A stretch of 64,000 nucleotides of DNA from Leptothoe sp034932105 (lineage in GTDB: Bacteria; Cyanobacteriota; Cyanobacteriia; Phormidesmidales; Phormidesmidaceae), in NCBI RefSeq assembly GCF_034932105.1, contig NZ_JAYGIG010000014.1, positions 1 through 64,000 of the forward strand. The letters run 5' to 3'. Numbering within the stretch: the first letter of the stretch is position 1; the number at the start of each line of letters is the position of its first letter. Positions 52,747 through 61,873 of this stretch are shown here, piece by piece. A program made the position numbers and the translations under genes. A model generated the notes under the pieces. That model saw only the letters and a list, made by a program, of their open reading frames with translations, did not search any database and had not been told where the DNA came from.

Positions 52747-52983
52747 GTGGTCAAAAAGGACGCTAAGAAAGTAATGGACAAGCAGCCAAGCGAATCCTCT
52801 GACTCGTTTAACGCAGGGTCTTTTGTTAAAGACACTCGTGAAGAGTTAAGTAAGGTAGTTTGGCCCTCCAGGCAGCAGCTGATCAGTGAATCTGCGGCCG
52901 TCATATTAATGGTGGGTGTATCTGCGACGCTTATTTACTTAGTGGATAAACTCTTTGGTTGGGCTTCTAGACAGGTGTTCTAA
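52747..52983 (+). CDS. secE: SecE, preprotein translocase subunit
   Basis: The small essential subunit of SecYEG. The 78-aa product has the conserved cytoplasmic helix FVKDTREELSKVVWPSRQQL and one membrane helix (AAVILMVGVSATLIYLVDKL). The start is a GTG at 52747; an ATG at 52774 is a possible alternative. The stop overlaps the nusG start by one base (TAATG). The 263-bp stretch after the tRNA (52484-52746) has no further gene. Confidence 0.92.
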   Translation: MVKKDAKKVMDKQPSESSDSFNAGSFVKDTREELSKVVWPSRQQLISESAAVILMVGVSATLIYLVDKLFGWASRQVF

Positions 52984-53621
52984 TGACTTACACTTCTGAC
53001 GATCCAAACTACACAGGCGACGATGAGGCCTCTAATGCTCCCCAGGAGCCCCGAAAGTCTCAATCGCGCTGGTATGCCGTACAAGTAGCCTCCGGCTGTG
53101 AAAAACGCGTCAAGCTCAACCTTGAGCAGCGGGCAATCACCCTGGACGTTGCCAGTCGTATCTTTCAGATCGAAATTCCGCAAACCCCTGCGGTAAAGCT
53201 GCGCAAGGATGGCAGTCGTCAGAATATCGAGGAAAAAGTTTTTCCTGGGTATGTCCTCATCCGAATGATTTTGGATGACGATGTCTGGCAGGTGGTCAAA
53301 AACACCCCCCATGTCATTAACTTCGTCGGTGCCGAGCAACGACGTGCCACTGGACGTGGGCGAGGGCATGTTAAACCCATGCCTTTGAGTCGAACCGAAG
53401 TTGAACGCATCTTTAAGCAGACCCAAGAACAGGCACCCGTAGTCAAAATTGACATGGCTGAAGGTGACAAAATCTTGGTGTTGTCTGGTCCGTTTAAGGA
53501 CTTTAGTGGCGAAGTCATTGAAGTCAGCCCTGAACGGAGCAAGCTTAAAGCATTGCTATCGATCTTCGGTCGCGATACCCCCGTTGAGCTGGAATTTAAC
53601 CAAGTGCAAAAAGAGAGTTAA
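52983..53621 (+). CDS. nusG: transcription termination/antitermination factor NusG
   Basis: 212 aa, binding RNA polymerase and, in many bacteria, Rho or ribosomal S10. The NGN domain (WYAVQVASGCEKRVKLNLEQ, EEKVFPGYVLIRMILDDDVW) precedes a KOW domain (KILVLSGPFKDFSGEVIEVS). The ATG at 52983 overlaps the secE stop. The N-terminal 30 residues, acidic and polar, precede the NGN domain as in other cyanobacteria. rplK follows 3 bp later in the usual order. Confidence 0.94.
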   Translation: MTYTSDDPNYTGDDEASNAPQEPRKSQSRWYAVQVASGCEKRVKLNLEQRAITLDVASRIFQIEIPQTPAVKLRKDGSRQNIEEKVFPGYVLIRMILDDDVWQVVKNTPHVINFVGAEQRRATGRGRGHVKPMPLSRTEVERIFKQTQEQAPVVKIDMAEGDKILVLSGPFKDFSGEVIEVSPERSKLKALLSIFGRDTPVELEFNQVQKES

Positions 53622-53624
53622 TCA

Positions 53625-54050
53625 ATGGCGAAGAAGGTAGTTGCGATTATTAAGCTGGCAATCCCAGCTGGAAAAGCGAACCCTGCACCGCCAATTGGTC
53701 CCGCCTTGGGTCAGCACGGGGTCAATATTATGGCGTTTTGCAAAGAGTACAACGCTAGGACCTCTGACAAAGCTGGACTGATTGTCCCGGTTGAAATTTC
53801 TGTTTTTGAAGATAGAAGTTTTACCTTCATTCTCAAAACACCGCCAGCCTCAGTGCTGATTAAAAAAGCGGCCAAAATTGAGAAGGGTTCTGGGGAGCCA
53901 AATAAAACAAAAGTTGGCTCGATCACCCGTGCCCAATTGCAAGAAATTGCCGAGATAAAAATGCCCGACCTCAACGCCAACGACGTTGAAGCCGCCATGA
54001 ACATTATCGAAGGCACCGCCCGCAATATGGGAGTCACCGTAGCTGACTAA
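53625..54050 (+). CDS. rplK: ribosomal protein L11
   Basis: 141 aa. The N-terminal domain IKLAIPAGKANPAPPIGPAL binds release and elongation factors; the C-terminal part (AQLQEIAEIKMPDLNANDVE) binds the 23S GTPase-centre rRNA. Starting ATG at 53625. It is in the conserved secE-nusG-rplK-rplA cluster. Confidence 0.96.
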   Translation: MAKKVVAIIKLAIPAGKANPAPPIGPALGQHGVNIMAFCKEYNARTSDKAGLIVPVEISVFEDRSFTFILKTPPASVLIKKAAKIEKGSGEPNKTKVGSITRAQLQEIAEIKMPDLNANDVEAAMNIIEGTARNMGVTVAD

Positions 54051-54143
54051 TCTCAGTACGGAAATATATTCAACGTACCTAAAACGTACTTAAACCCAAG
54101 CTGGGGAAGAAGTTAGACTTCGTTATGACCCCAAGGAGAAACC

Positions 54144-54863
54144 ATGGCAAAGAAAGTGTCGCGCCGCTTAAAAGAGCTGCAGGCTAAAGTTGAAAGTAGA
54201 CTGTATGCCCCCTTAGAGGCTATGCAGCTACTCAAAGAAACGTCCACTGCAAAATTTACGGAAACTGCCGAGGCCCATATTCGCCTAGGCATTGATCCCA
54301 AATATACCGACCAGCAATTACGTACCACCGTTGCCCTGCCCAAGGGGACGGGGCAAACAGTGCGTGTTGCCGTCATTGCCCGGGGTGAAAAGGTGTCTGA
54401 AGCCACCGCAAACGGAGCAGATTTGGCCGGATCTGAGGAACTGATCGACGAAATCCAGAAAGGTATGATGGATTTTGACGTGTTGATTGCCACCCCTGAC
54501 ATGATGCCTAAGGTGGCCAAACTAGGCCGTGTTCTGGGTCCCCGTGGTTTGATGCCCTCCCCCAAAGGTGGTTCTGTTACCTTTGACCTAGCCCAGGCCA
54601 TTACAGACTTTAAGGCAGGTAAATTGGAGTTTAGGGCCGACAAGTCGGGTATTGTCCACGTCATGTTTGGGAAAGCCGACTTCTCCCCTAAAGACCTGCT
54701 GACCAATCTAAAGGCTCTGCAGGAGACCATTGACCGTAATCGTCCATCGGGAGCTAAGGGCCGATACTGGCGCACAATGTCAGTAGCTGCTACGATGGGT
54801 CCTGCGATCAAAATGGATATTAATGCCTTGCGCGATCTATCACTTGATGATGCAGGTGCATAA
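54144..54863 (+). CDS. rplA: ribosomal protein L1
   Basis: 239 aa, L1 stalk protein that moves the E-site tRNA. Conserved blocks: RRLKELQAKVESRLYAPLEA, MPKVAKLGRVLGPRGLMPSP, and KSGIVHVMFGKADF. In many bacteria L1 represses its own operon by binding a leader mimic; none is obvious in the 93-bp gap before it. The Shine-Dalgarno AAGGAGA is at 54133-54139. Confidence 0.95.
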   Translation: MAKKVSRRLKELQAKVESRLYAPLEAMQLLKETSTAKFTETAEAHIRLGIDPKYTDQQLRTTVALPKGTGQTVRVAVIARGEKVSEATANGADLAGSEELIDEIQKGMMDFDVLIATPDMMPKVAKLGRVLGPRGLMPSPKGGSVTFDLAQAITDFKAGKLEFRADKSGIVHVMFGKADFSPKDLLTNLKALQETIDRNRPSGAKGRYWRTMSVAATMGPAIKMDINALRDLSLDDAGA

Positions 54864-54964
54864 ATATTTCATCTGCCGTTGCTGATTTTCGTTCTGTAAA
54901 TGAGTCACGGCATTTATAACTGTTGAACAATCAACAGATAAAGCATTGGAGGTATTGCTGCTTT

Positions 54965-55150
54965 AAAAACACCCAACAACCAAATAGGCATTCGAAGACA
55001 GCAGGTGCATTTCGCTTAATATCCTGCCGAGGTGTAGAGATTGGGTGTGAGTAGCACTCATCTTTGGGTCTTGGCGGTTAGCTGAGGCCCTTTGATTTTT
55101 TGATTCCTGGTTGAGGTTGAGCATTAGCAGTATTTCCAACCTATCCCCGC
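54965..55150 (+). promoter_or_regulatory. L10 leader (ribosomal protein autoregulatory RNA)
   Basis: The 308-bp gap between rplA and rplJ contains the conserved core CCTGCCGAGGTGTAGAG at 55023-55039. Its context has flanking pairing elements, as in the L10 leader known in many bacteria, where the L10-L12 complex binds its own mRNA. The boundaries are estimates, since I judged them from the motif and position rather than from a covariance search. Confidence 0.7.
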
Positions 55151-55171
55151 AATCAAGGAGGTGAGATCCGA

Positions 55172-55711
55172 ATGGGGAGAACCCTAGAAAATAAGAAAGA
55201 GATTGTTGCTGAGCTAAAGGATCTCCTAAGCGACACGCAATCAATTTTTGTTATTGACTACAAAGGTCTGACGGTGGCCCAAATTGGTGACCTGCGTAAC
55301 CGCATTAGGGAAAAGGGTGGCACATGTAAGATTGCCAAAAATACCCTGGTCCGTATTGCGGTTCAAGACAATGAAACTTGGCAGCCTGTGCAGGAGTTCC
55401 TTAAGGACACGACGGCATTACTACTGACCAAAGAAGACATTGGCGGTGTCATTAAGGAATACAAAAAATTCCAAAAGGAGACCAAAAAGACCGAGCTGTG
55501 CGGCGGCGTTTTGGAAGGTAAGGCTCTGAGTCAAACAGAAGCTGAAGCCTTGGCTGATCTGCCCAGTAAGGAAGAACTTTATGCACGGATTGCAGGTGCT
55601 ATCAATGCTCTGGCGACGAAAGTTGCAGTGGGCATCAAGGAAGTACCATCGTCTATTGCTCGTGGTCTTCAGGCTTATGTCGACAAAGATGGTAGTGAAG
55701 GCGGCGAATAA
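55172..55711 (+). CDS. rplJ: ribosomal protein L10
   Basis: 179 aa; anchors L7/L12 to the 50S stalk. Conserved: ENKKEIVAELKDLLSDTQSI, FVIDYKGLTVAQIGDLRNRI and GTCKIAKNTLVRIAV. The C-terminal helix (ELYARIAGAINALATKVAVG) binds L12. The Shine-Dalgarno AAGGAGGTGAG at 55155-55165 is strong. Expression is probably controlled by the L10 leader upstream. Confidence 0.96.
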   Translation: MGRTLENKKEIVAELKDLLSDTQSIFVIDYKGLTVAQIGDLRNRIREKGGTCKIAKNTLVRIAVQDNETWQPVQEFLKDTTALLLTKEDIGGVIKEYKKFQKETKKTELCGGVLEGKALSQTEAEALADLPSKEELYARIAGAINALATKVAVGIKEVPSSIARGLQAYVDKDGSEGGE

Positions 55712-55765
55712 GGTCCAGCTTTCATCCATTCCCTATGCATTTTGTAATTAATCAAGGAGAAATCC

Positions 55766-56155
55766 ATGTCTGCTGCTACTGATGAAATTTTGGAAAAGTT
55801 GAAGTCTTTAAGTTTGCTAGAGGCTTCCGAGCTGGTTAAGCAAATTGAAGAGACTTTTGGCGTAAGTGCGGCTGCTCCTGCGGGCGGCATGATGATGATG
55901 GCCGCTGGCGGTGCTGGCGGCGACGCTGAAGAAGTTGAAGAGAAAACCGAGTTTGACGTGGTTCTCGAAGACTTCGGTGGTAACAAGATTGCCGTTCTTA
56001 AGGCGGTTCGTACCCTGACTGGTCTAGGCCTCAAAGAAGCCAAGGCGATGGTTGAAGGTGCACCTACACCGGTCAAAGAAAGCGTCTCCAAGGATGATGC
56101 TGAAGCTGCTAAGAAGCAGCTTGAGGAAGCTGGCGCTAAGGTGTCTATTAAGTAA
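55766..56155 (+). CDS. rplL: ribosomal protein L7/L12
   Basis: 129 aa, the flexible acidic stalk protein. N-terminal dimerisation helix (EILEKLKSLSLLEASELVKQ), an Ala/Gly-rich hinge with a run of methionines (GGMMMMAAGGAGG) and the C-terminal domain (FDVVLEDFGGNKIAVLKAVR, LGLKEAKAMVEGAPTPV). Terminates the operon. The AAGGAGA Shine-Dalgarno sits at 55755-55761. Confidence 0.97.
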   Translation: MSAATDEILEKLKSLSLLEASELVKQIEETFGVSAAAPAGGMMMMAAGGAGGDAEEVEEKTEFDVVLEDFGGNKIAVLKAVRTLTGLGLKEAKAMVEGAPTPVKESVSKDDAEAAKKQLEEAGAKVSIK

Positions 56156-56263
56156 TAGACCTTTTGTTCAAACATTGATCCAAAATCTATAGACTTTCCC
56201 ACCAGGGAAAATGTTTAGGGATATGGTTTGGTAATTGGACTTAGCTATTAACGTCAACCGCAT

Positions 56264-56307
56264 AATGCAAGAGCCCTGCTATCTAGAGGTAGCAGGGCTC
56301 TTGCATT
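56264..56307 (+). terminator. terminator of the rplJ-rplL operon
   Basis: A perfect 18-bp stem with arms AATGCAAGAGCCCTGCTA (56264-56281) and TAGCAGGGCTCTTGCATT (56290-56307), an 8-nt loop and ATTTT following. Confidence 0.92.
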
Positions 56308-56573
56308 ATTTTAAAACAGAAAGCCTGTTGAAATTGTGATGGTGCAGTCAGTAACCGTTTTGGGTAGACTACTGCTGACTCAGTGATGTGATTAAGTAAT
56401 ATAAAAAACCTGAGAACTTACTGATTAAGTAAACAATCATTTGTAACACTATTAATAATATGTTGACATCAAAACCTTCAGCAGAAGAACAAATTATCAG
56501 ATGCAATTTCGGGTCAATGGGCTGAAGTGATTCTGTGCTGACTATTTATATAATTTGTTTACCCAAATTAATC

Positions 56574-57998
56574 ATGCGCATATTAAAAAATTACAAGTTT
56601 GAAATCATATTAGGCTTAACAGCCTTAGGGGTTTTAGGCATCTTCTTCCTAAGTATCTCAGGTTTAATAGCACCCAACAGAAATGATTTTACGGTTACTC
56701 CAAATTCAGCTGAGCCCAAGGGAGGAAACAACGCTGCAACCCCTAAGTCGGATATCTCAGAGCGATTAAGCGAGGGGGCAAAAAGTTTGCTGCCCGATGC
56801 GTCAGAGTCAAAGCTGAAAGGTATGGCTGCCTATGGTGAGGAGAATTATGACCAGGCAATTATCCATCTAGAAGCGGCATTAAACGAAAATCGTAATGAC
56901 CCCGAAGCGTTTATATATCTGAACAATGCGCGGATTGGAAAGCAGGTTGCCCATACATTAGCTGTGATTGCACCGGTGGGTGATACAGATGAGATTGGTC
57001 TGGAAATTTTGCGGGGAGCTGGTCAGGCTCAGCAAGACTTTAACCAATCGTTGCAGGGCAATGGGGTGCCGATTAAAATTCTGATTGCGAATGATGAAAA
57101 TGATCCTACCCTTGCTGAGGCTGTGGCCACTGAATTGGTCCAGCGGTCTGAGGTCTTAGGGGTACTGGGGCATTACAGCAGCGGCGTTACCTTGAAGGCG
57201 GCTCCAGTATATAGCCAGGGAAAACTGCCAATGGTTTCTGCCGTTAGTACATCGGTGGAACTGTCGGGTTTTAGTCCCTACATTTTCCGAACGGTTCCTA
57301 GTGACAGTTTTGCAGCGGCGGCTTTGGCCCGGCACATGATTGACGATCTCAAAGCCCAAAGAGCTATTCTTTACTACGATTCCAATAGTGCCTACAGCCT
57401 TTCATTAAAGAGCGAATTTACCACCTCTGTCTTTAGTGATGGCGGCGAGGTGATGACAGAGTATGATCTCGCAGATGCTAATTTTGACGCTGAGGCGCAG
57501 ATTGCCTTGGCCCAGGAACAGGGAGCCGACGTGATTATGCTGGCCGCTAGCACCGATACGCTAGCGCCTTCCCTGGCGGTGATAGCTGCTGCCAATCAAC
57601 AATTTCCTTTGCTGGGTGGGGATGATTTGTATCATCCTCAAGTATTAGAAGAAGGTGGAGTTAATGCGGAGGGTCTGGTGGTCGCGGTGCCCTGGCACGT
57701 ATTGTCAGACCCAGATTCTGAGTTTGTGTTGGGGGCACGGCAACTGTGGGGGGGCGATGTCAGTTGGCGCAGTGCCATGGCCTATGATGCGATCGCATCC
57801 CTAGGCGCAGCCCTAATCCAGGACCCTAGCCGCGAAGGTGTCCGCGCCGCCCTACACGAAGCTGAGTTCTCAGCGGATGGAGCCACGGGGGATGTCCACT
57901 TTTTACCCTCTGGCGATCGCAACCGGGCCGCACAGCTCGTGCATATTAAACCCGGCCAACGCTCTGGCCTAGGGTTTGACTTTATTCCAGTTAAATAG
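56574..57998 (+). CDS. ABC-type periplasmic binding protein (branched-chain amino acid/receptor type)
   Basis: 474 aa from the ATG at 56574 (MRILKNYKFEIILGLTALGV). A membrane anchor or uncleaved signal (about 9-31) precedes a TPR-like segment (YGEENYDQAIIHLEAALNEN). A type I periplasmic-binding fold follows (about 130-474, IAPVGDTDEIGLEILRGAGQ, VPIKILIANDENDPTLAE, VLGHYSSGVTLKAAPVYSQG). Similar proteins in cyanobacteria lie fused to or beside Ser/Thr kinases or sensor proteins; this one has no transporter genes nearby, so it may be a sensor rather than transport subunit. Ligand unknown. Confidence 0.78.
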   Translation: MRILKNYKFEIILGLTALGVLGIFFLSISGLIAPNRNDFTVTPNSAEPKGGNNAATPKSDISERLSEGAKSLLPDASESKLKGMAAYGEENYDQAIIHLEAALNENRNDPEAFIYLNNARIGKQVAHTLAVIAPVGDTDEIGLEILRGAGQAQQDFNQSLQGNGVPIKILIANDENDPTLAEAVATELVQRSEVLGVLGHYSSGVTLKAAPVYSQGKLPMVSAVSTSVELSGFSPYIFRTVPSDSFAAAALARHMIDDLKAQRAILYYDSNSAYSLSLKSEFTTSVFSDGGEVMTEYDLADANFDAEAQIALAQEQGADVIMLAASTDTLAPSLAVIAAANQQFPLLGGDDLYHPQVLEEGGVNAEGLVVAVPWHVLSDPDSEFVLGARQLWGGDVSWRSAMAYDAIASLGAALIQDPSREGVRAALHEAEFSADGATGDVHFLPSGDRNRAAQLVHIKPGQRSGLGFDFIPVK

Positions 57999-58052
57999 AC
58001 ATGCCTTAGACTCTACTCCCTCTGCACAAGGCGTGGGGGCACAGGGGCTGAC

Positions 58053-58991
58053 TTATTCTGCGTCCGAAATCCAGAAGAAGTCAGCTAGTGCGGGAGAGGT
58101 GGCGGTGGGGTTAAGCAGGACACTGTGGGCCACCAGTTCATCCCCCAAACGCCGAGCGACCCGGCTAGGAATGCCAAAATCAAACACGATGTGCCCTTCC
58201 CCCGCCAGCACAATCACCTGGGTATTGGGGAAGGCAGTGACATAGTCAGCCACCGCTTCTGCCATGGTTTCATCCCATAGCACTTGGGCCGCAAAAAAGT
58301 TATCAAAGCTGGGGCCGCCGCCACCCCCATGGCCGCCACTATTACTATGGCCCCCATGGCCCCCATGGTGACCAAACACCTGGGCCACCATGGCCTGGTA
58401 GTTTTCGTCACTGGTGTCAATTTCATCCATGGGGGGAATATACTGCCAGTCATTCCCTTCCAGGCTGGCTAGGCCCTGTTGGGCCACTTTCTTGGTGATT
58501 TCCCTGGGGGTGTTCAGGGCAATTAATGGAATTTGATTGCTTTGGGCGTAGCGCAGAATCGGGGCATATAGCTCCCAGTCAAAGCCCCAGCGGGTTTCGT
58601 ATTCGCTTTGTTCGATTAGCTCTGCTTCGGTAATCTCCCCGGCGATGTATTGATCCAGCACGGACTGAAACGGACGCTGAAACATTTCTAACCCAATGGC
58701 AATGTCTCCTCGGCTCTGGTGCATTGCTGTGATGATCTCGAGTTGGGCGGCATGATCGGCCACATCCGTATGGGTTTCACCCAGGTAGATGACGTTCGCT
58801 TGCTTGAGCGCCGTGAGGATGGCTTGGTTGGAGGATTCACTGGGAGAGCTGGGTTGAGAGGCTGGGGTGGTTTGTGCGATCGCACCTCCAGATTGCCCAG
58901 ACACCGCCACCGGAAAAATATGATGACGCCCTAGACCTGCCCCAGCAACCAATAGCGCTCCACAACAACCCAACAACCAAAAAGATTTCAC
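58053..58991 (-). CDS. ChaN-like lipoprotein
   Basis: 312 aa. The N-terminus MKSFWLLGCCGALLVAG has a lipobox-like LLGC, so lipid attachment at Cys9 is possible. The domain of unknown function (DUF399/ChaN) is shown by VIYLGETHTDVADHAAQLEI, IAIGLEMFQRPFQSVLDQYI, WELYAPILRYA and the late IVLAGEGHIVFDFGIPSRVA. ChaN proteins bind heme and are linked to iron uptake. An insertion at about residues 205-230 (FGHHGGHGGHSNSGGHGGGG) adds a His/Gly-rich stretch that could bind metal. It faces the preceding gene (convergent, 54 bp). Confidence 0.78.
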   Translation of the reverse strand: MKSFWLLGCCGALLVAGAGLGRHHIFPVAVSGQSGGAIAQTTPASQPSSPSESSNQAILTALKQANVIYLGETHTDVADHAAQLEIITAMHQSRGDIAIGLEMFQRPFQSVLDQYIAGEITEAELIEQSEYETRWGFDWELYAPILRYAQSNQIPLIALNTPREITKKVAQQGLASLEGNDWQYIPPMDEIDTSDENYQAMVAQVFGHHGGHGGHSNSGGHGGGGGPSFDNFFAAQVLWDETMAEAVADYVTAFPNTQVIVLAGEGHIVFDFGIPSRVARRLGDELVAHSVLLNPTATSPALADFFWISDAE

Positions 58992-59272
58992 GATCAGCCC
59001 TAATAATGGCAGTAAGTAGCGTTGCTGATCCTCAGGATGATTGCATCTGCAAGATGCCGGTACAGAGCATTGCTAACAGACCGGTTCATTCCCTAAAGCA
59101 ACAACGGCAAATGAGTTAAACGTAGTCTAGCCCAGATTTTTGGCAGAGAGTTGAGAAACCCCAAACATGTAGCCCTGAAGGCAACAAAGAGAGCGGAGGA
59201 ATCAAACATCCCTTGCCAGGGTTTACACCTAACGGATAGGTTAAATCTAGCCGCTCCCTCGCCAAATTCCCC

Positions 59273-60268
59273 ATGACCGTCACCGCCGACACCCTGCCAA
59301 AACCAACCATCACCCTGCCTGAAATGGGCTGTGGCACCTGGGCCTGGGGAAATCGCCTGCTGTGGGACTATGACGAAAGTATGGATGGCGGACTGCAGCA
59401 AGTCTTTAATTACTGTGTGGCAAACGGAGTCACCCTATTCGATACGGGGGACTCCTATGGCACTGGCAAACTCAAGGGTCAAAGCGAAAAATTACTCGGC
59501 AAATTTAGCCAGGCATATCAGGGGCCAAATCAAGCAGCGATTTGTCTGGCCACCAAACTGGCCGCCTATCCCTGGCGGCTTACAAGGAACATGATGACCC
59601 AGGCAGGCCTGGCCTCCCAATCCCGCATGGGACGCTTGGACATTGCCCAAATGCACTGGCCCACAGCCAACTATTTCCCCTGGCAGGAAGGGGCCCTTTT
59701 AGATGGCCTGGCAGATTTATACGACCAAGGACTGGTCAAAGGGGTGGGCCTTTCCAACTATGGTCCCAAGCGGTTGCGCTGGGTACACCAGCGCTTTGCC
59801 GAGCGGGGCATTCCCATCACATCGCTCCAAGTGCAATATTCCCTACTGTCCACATTTCCAGTGACCGAATTGGGGCTAAAGGAGGTCTGCGACGAACTAG
59901 GCATTCAAATGATTGCCTACAGTCCGCTGGGCCTGGGGTTACTAACGGGTAAGTATGGCGCAGATACCCCCAAACCTAAAGGGCTACGGGGCCTGCTTTT
60001 CCGCCAGCTCATACCGGGCATTCAACCACTGCTGGACTGCCTGCGGGAAGTCGCCGCAGAACGTGACAAAACCATGGCCCAAACCGCCCTGAACTGGTGC
60101 ATTTGCAAAGGCACCACCCCAATTCCAGGGGCCAAAAATCTAGACCAGGCCAAACAAAATATCGGAGCCCTGGGATGGCGGCTGAGTCCTGGGGAAATGG
60201 AAGAACTAGATCGAACCGCCGCCAACTCCGACAAGCAAATGGTGCAGAATATTTTTCAAACTCGGTAA
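59273..60268 (+). CDS. aldo/keto reductase
   Basis: 331 aa. The TIM-barrel family shows CGTWAWGNRLLWDYDESM, GVTLFDTGDSYGTGKLKGQS (catalytic Asp and Tyr), DIAQMHWPTANYFPWQEG (Asp-x-x-x-x-His pattern), IQMIAYSPLGLGLLTGKY and TPIPGAKNLDQAKQNIGALG. It is probably an NADPH-dependent oxidoreductase with unknown substrate, of a type found in plants and cyanobacteria. No Fe-S domain, unlike the reductase at 41469. Confidence 0.87.
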   Translation: MTVTADTLPKPTITLPEMGCGTWAWGNRLLWDYDESMDGGLQQVFNYCVANGVTLFDTGDSYGTGKLKGQSEKLLGKFSQAYQGPNQAAICLATKLAAYPWRLTRNMMTQAGLASQSRMGRLDIAQMHWPTANYFPWQEGALLDGLADLYDQGLVKGVGLSNYGPKRLRWVHQRFAERGIPITSLQVQYSLLSTFPVTELGLKEVCDELGIQMIAYSPLGLGLLTGKYGADTPKPKGLRGLLFRQLIPGIQPLLDCLREVAAERDKTMAQTALNWCICKGTTPIPGAKNLDQAKQNIGALGWRLSPGEMEELDRTAANSDKQMVQNIFQTR

Positions 60269-60503
60269 ATTAGCCTAGAACCCTTTATCCATAGGTTCCG
60301 CATATTTCAGCACGAGGTTAGCCATGTTCATAGGGAACCATAGTGTTACGTAATTTTAGGGGGCCAAATGACCAATGAACGGTTCGCATAACGAACAGTT
60401 CACATAACGGTTCATATTTGGTTGCACTTGCATCCCTTGCTACGTGCCTAATCGTTCCTCGTTTAGGTTCAAACGATGACCGTCTGACTAGCCAACCGAT
60501 CTT

Positions 60504-60518
60504 TAAGCCCATGGCTTA
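60504..60518. other. short stem-loop in the gap before the DUF559 gene
   Basis: TAAGCC (60504-60509) pairs with GGCTTA (60513-60518) around CAT. It is 52 bp upstream of a strong terminator with no gene before it. Confidence 0.4.
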
Positions 60519-60570
60519 GTAAGTATCCTGGAACAGACAGGTTTTCTCCAGTTAAAGAGTGATTAAGTCG

Positions 60571-60597
60571 GGATAGCCTTTGGCTATCCTTTTTTTT
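60571..60597 (+). terminator. orphan intrinsic terminator, possible end of a small RNA
   Basis: GGATAGCC (60571-60578) pairs with GGCTATCC (60582-60589), directly followed by eight T. The nearest upstream gene ends 300 bp earlier at 60268. The gap 60269-60741 has no coding potential that I can support, so this terminator may belong to an unannotated small RNA. Confidence 0.85.
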
Positions 60598-60741
60598 GCC
60601 TAAATAATTGAATTGGGTATAACTTCCCTGCCCCCTTGCTCCCCCATCTTCCCCTACCTAGATAAATTTAGAGTAAGGTCTCAAATTCCCGCTTTTTAAG
60701 AGGAGAGGATTTAGGGTGAGGTCACCGGGCACCTTAAGCCC

Positions 60742-61119
60742 ATGACCGATCCAAACCTACCAGCCATTGCAGGCCGTCACCGGCACATTCCTCCCATACT
60801 CCTGCAACGAGCACGTGAGCTTCGCCAGCAGCAAACACCAGCTGAAGTAATTCTGTGGGAATGTCTTCGTGCCCGTCAGTTCTACGGCTACAAATTCCGT
60901 CGTCAGCACAATATTGGTCGTTTCATAGCAGATTTCTATTGCATTGAGGCCCAGTTAGTTATTGAGGTGGATGGCCCGATCCATGATTCGCAGCGGGAAA
61001 AAGATGCAGCACGGGATACGTGGATGGAGTCAGTGGGGTTGCGGGTGCTACGAGTAACAAATCTACAAGTACAGGAGGATCTTGAGGAAGTGTTGGTGAT
61101 GATCCTGGAGCGGTTGTGA
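60742..61119 (+). CDS. DUF559-domain protein (VSR-like endonuclease fold)
   Basis: 125 aa. The core TPAEVILWECLRARQFYGYK, FRRQHNIGRFIADFYCIEAQ, LVIEVDGPIHDSQREKDAAR and VLRVTNLQVQEDLEEVL matches the DUF559 family. It has a PD-(D/E)xK/VSR-type nuclease fold, with Asp in IADFYC and the Glu-x-Asp in IEVDG as probable metal ligands. The gene is bracketed by REP-like palindromes: TTTAGGGTGAGG just upstream (60710-60721) and CCTCATCCCCC right at its stop (61120-61130). The units downstream contain fused copies of its two ends. I infer that it is the full-length member of a mobile repeat family, and its product could act on that repeat. Confidence 0.8.
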   Translation: MTDPNLPAIAGRHRHIPPILLQRARELRQQQTPAEVILWECLRARQFYGYKFRRQHNIGRFIADFYCIEAQLVIEVDGPIHDSQREKDAARDTWMESVGLRVLRVTNLQVQEDLEEVLVMILERL

Positions 61120-61390
61120 CCTCATCCCCCGGCCCCTTCTCCTGGGAGGAGAAGGGGGGTTGGAGGGTTCAAAATCCCTTATACCTTTGCCGAGTAGACA
61201 TGGAGGGGTTTTGGTGGTGAGACTCGAGCGGCGAAGAACCTCATCCCCCGGCCCCTTCTCCTGGGAGGAGAAGGGGGGTTAGAGGGCTCAAAGTCCCTCT
61301 CCTCTCAGGAGAATTATTTAGGGTGAGGGTTCAAAGTCCCTCTCCTCCCAGGAGAGGGATTTAGGGTGAGGTTCCCCGCACCCTACGCCC

Positions 61391-61482
61391 ATCATCGATC
61401 CACATCTCCCTGACATTTCAGGGTGACGAATTGACAAGGGCTTGAGGATCTAGAGGGGGGTTTGGTGGTGAGACTCGAGCGG
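61391..61482 (+). pseudogene. internally deleted DUF559 gene copy (best example)
   Basis: Bases 61391-61422 align without gaps to the first 32 nt of the DUF559 gene (60742-60773) with 24 matches, giving DPHLPDISG against DPNLPAIAG. Bases 61444-61482 align without gaps to 61075-61113 with 30 of 39 matches; with the flanking codons the peptide is QGLEDLEGGLVVRLER against QVQEDLEEVLVMILER. The 280 bp between are missing. The start is ATC instead of ATG and stops interrupt the frame, so it is non-coding. Confidence 0.7.
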
Positions 61483-61873
61483 CGAAGAACCTCATCCCCC
61501 GGCCCCTTCTCCTGGGAGGAGAAGGGGGGTTAGAGGGCTCAAAGTCCCTCTCCTGGGAGGAGAGGGATTTAGGGTGAGGTTCCCCGCACCCTAAATCCCA
61601 TCATCGATCCACATCTCCCTGACATTCCAGGGTGACGAATCGACAAGGGCTGGAGAATCTAGAAGGGGTTTTGGTGGTGAGGCTGGAGCGGCGAAGAACC
61701 TCATCCCCCGACCCCTTCTCCTGGGAGGAGAAGGGGGGCTAGAGGCTCAAAGTCCCTCTCCTCCCAGGAGAGGGATTTAGGGTGAGGTTCCCCGCACCCT
61801 ACGCCCATCATCGATCCACATCTCCCTGACATTTCAGGGTGACGAATTGACAAGGGCTTGAGGATCTAGAGGG

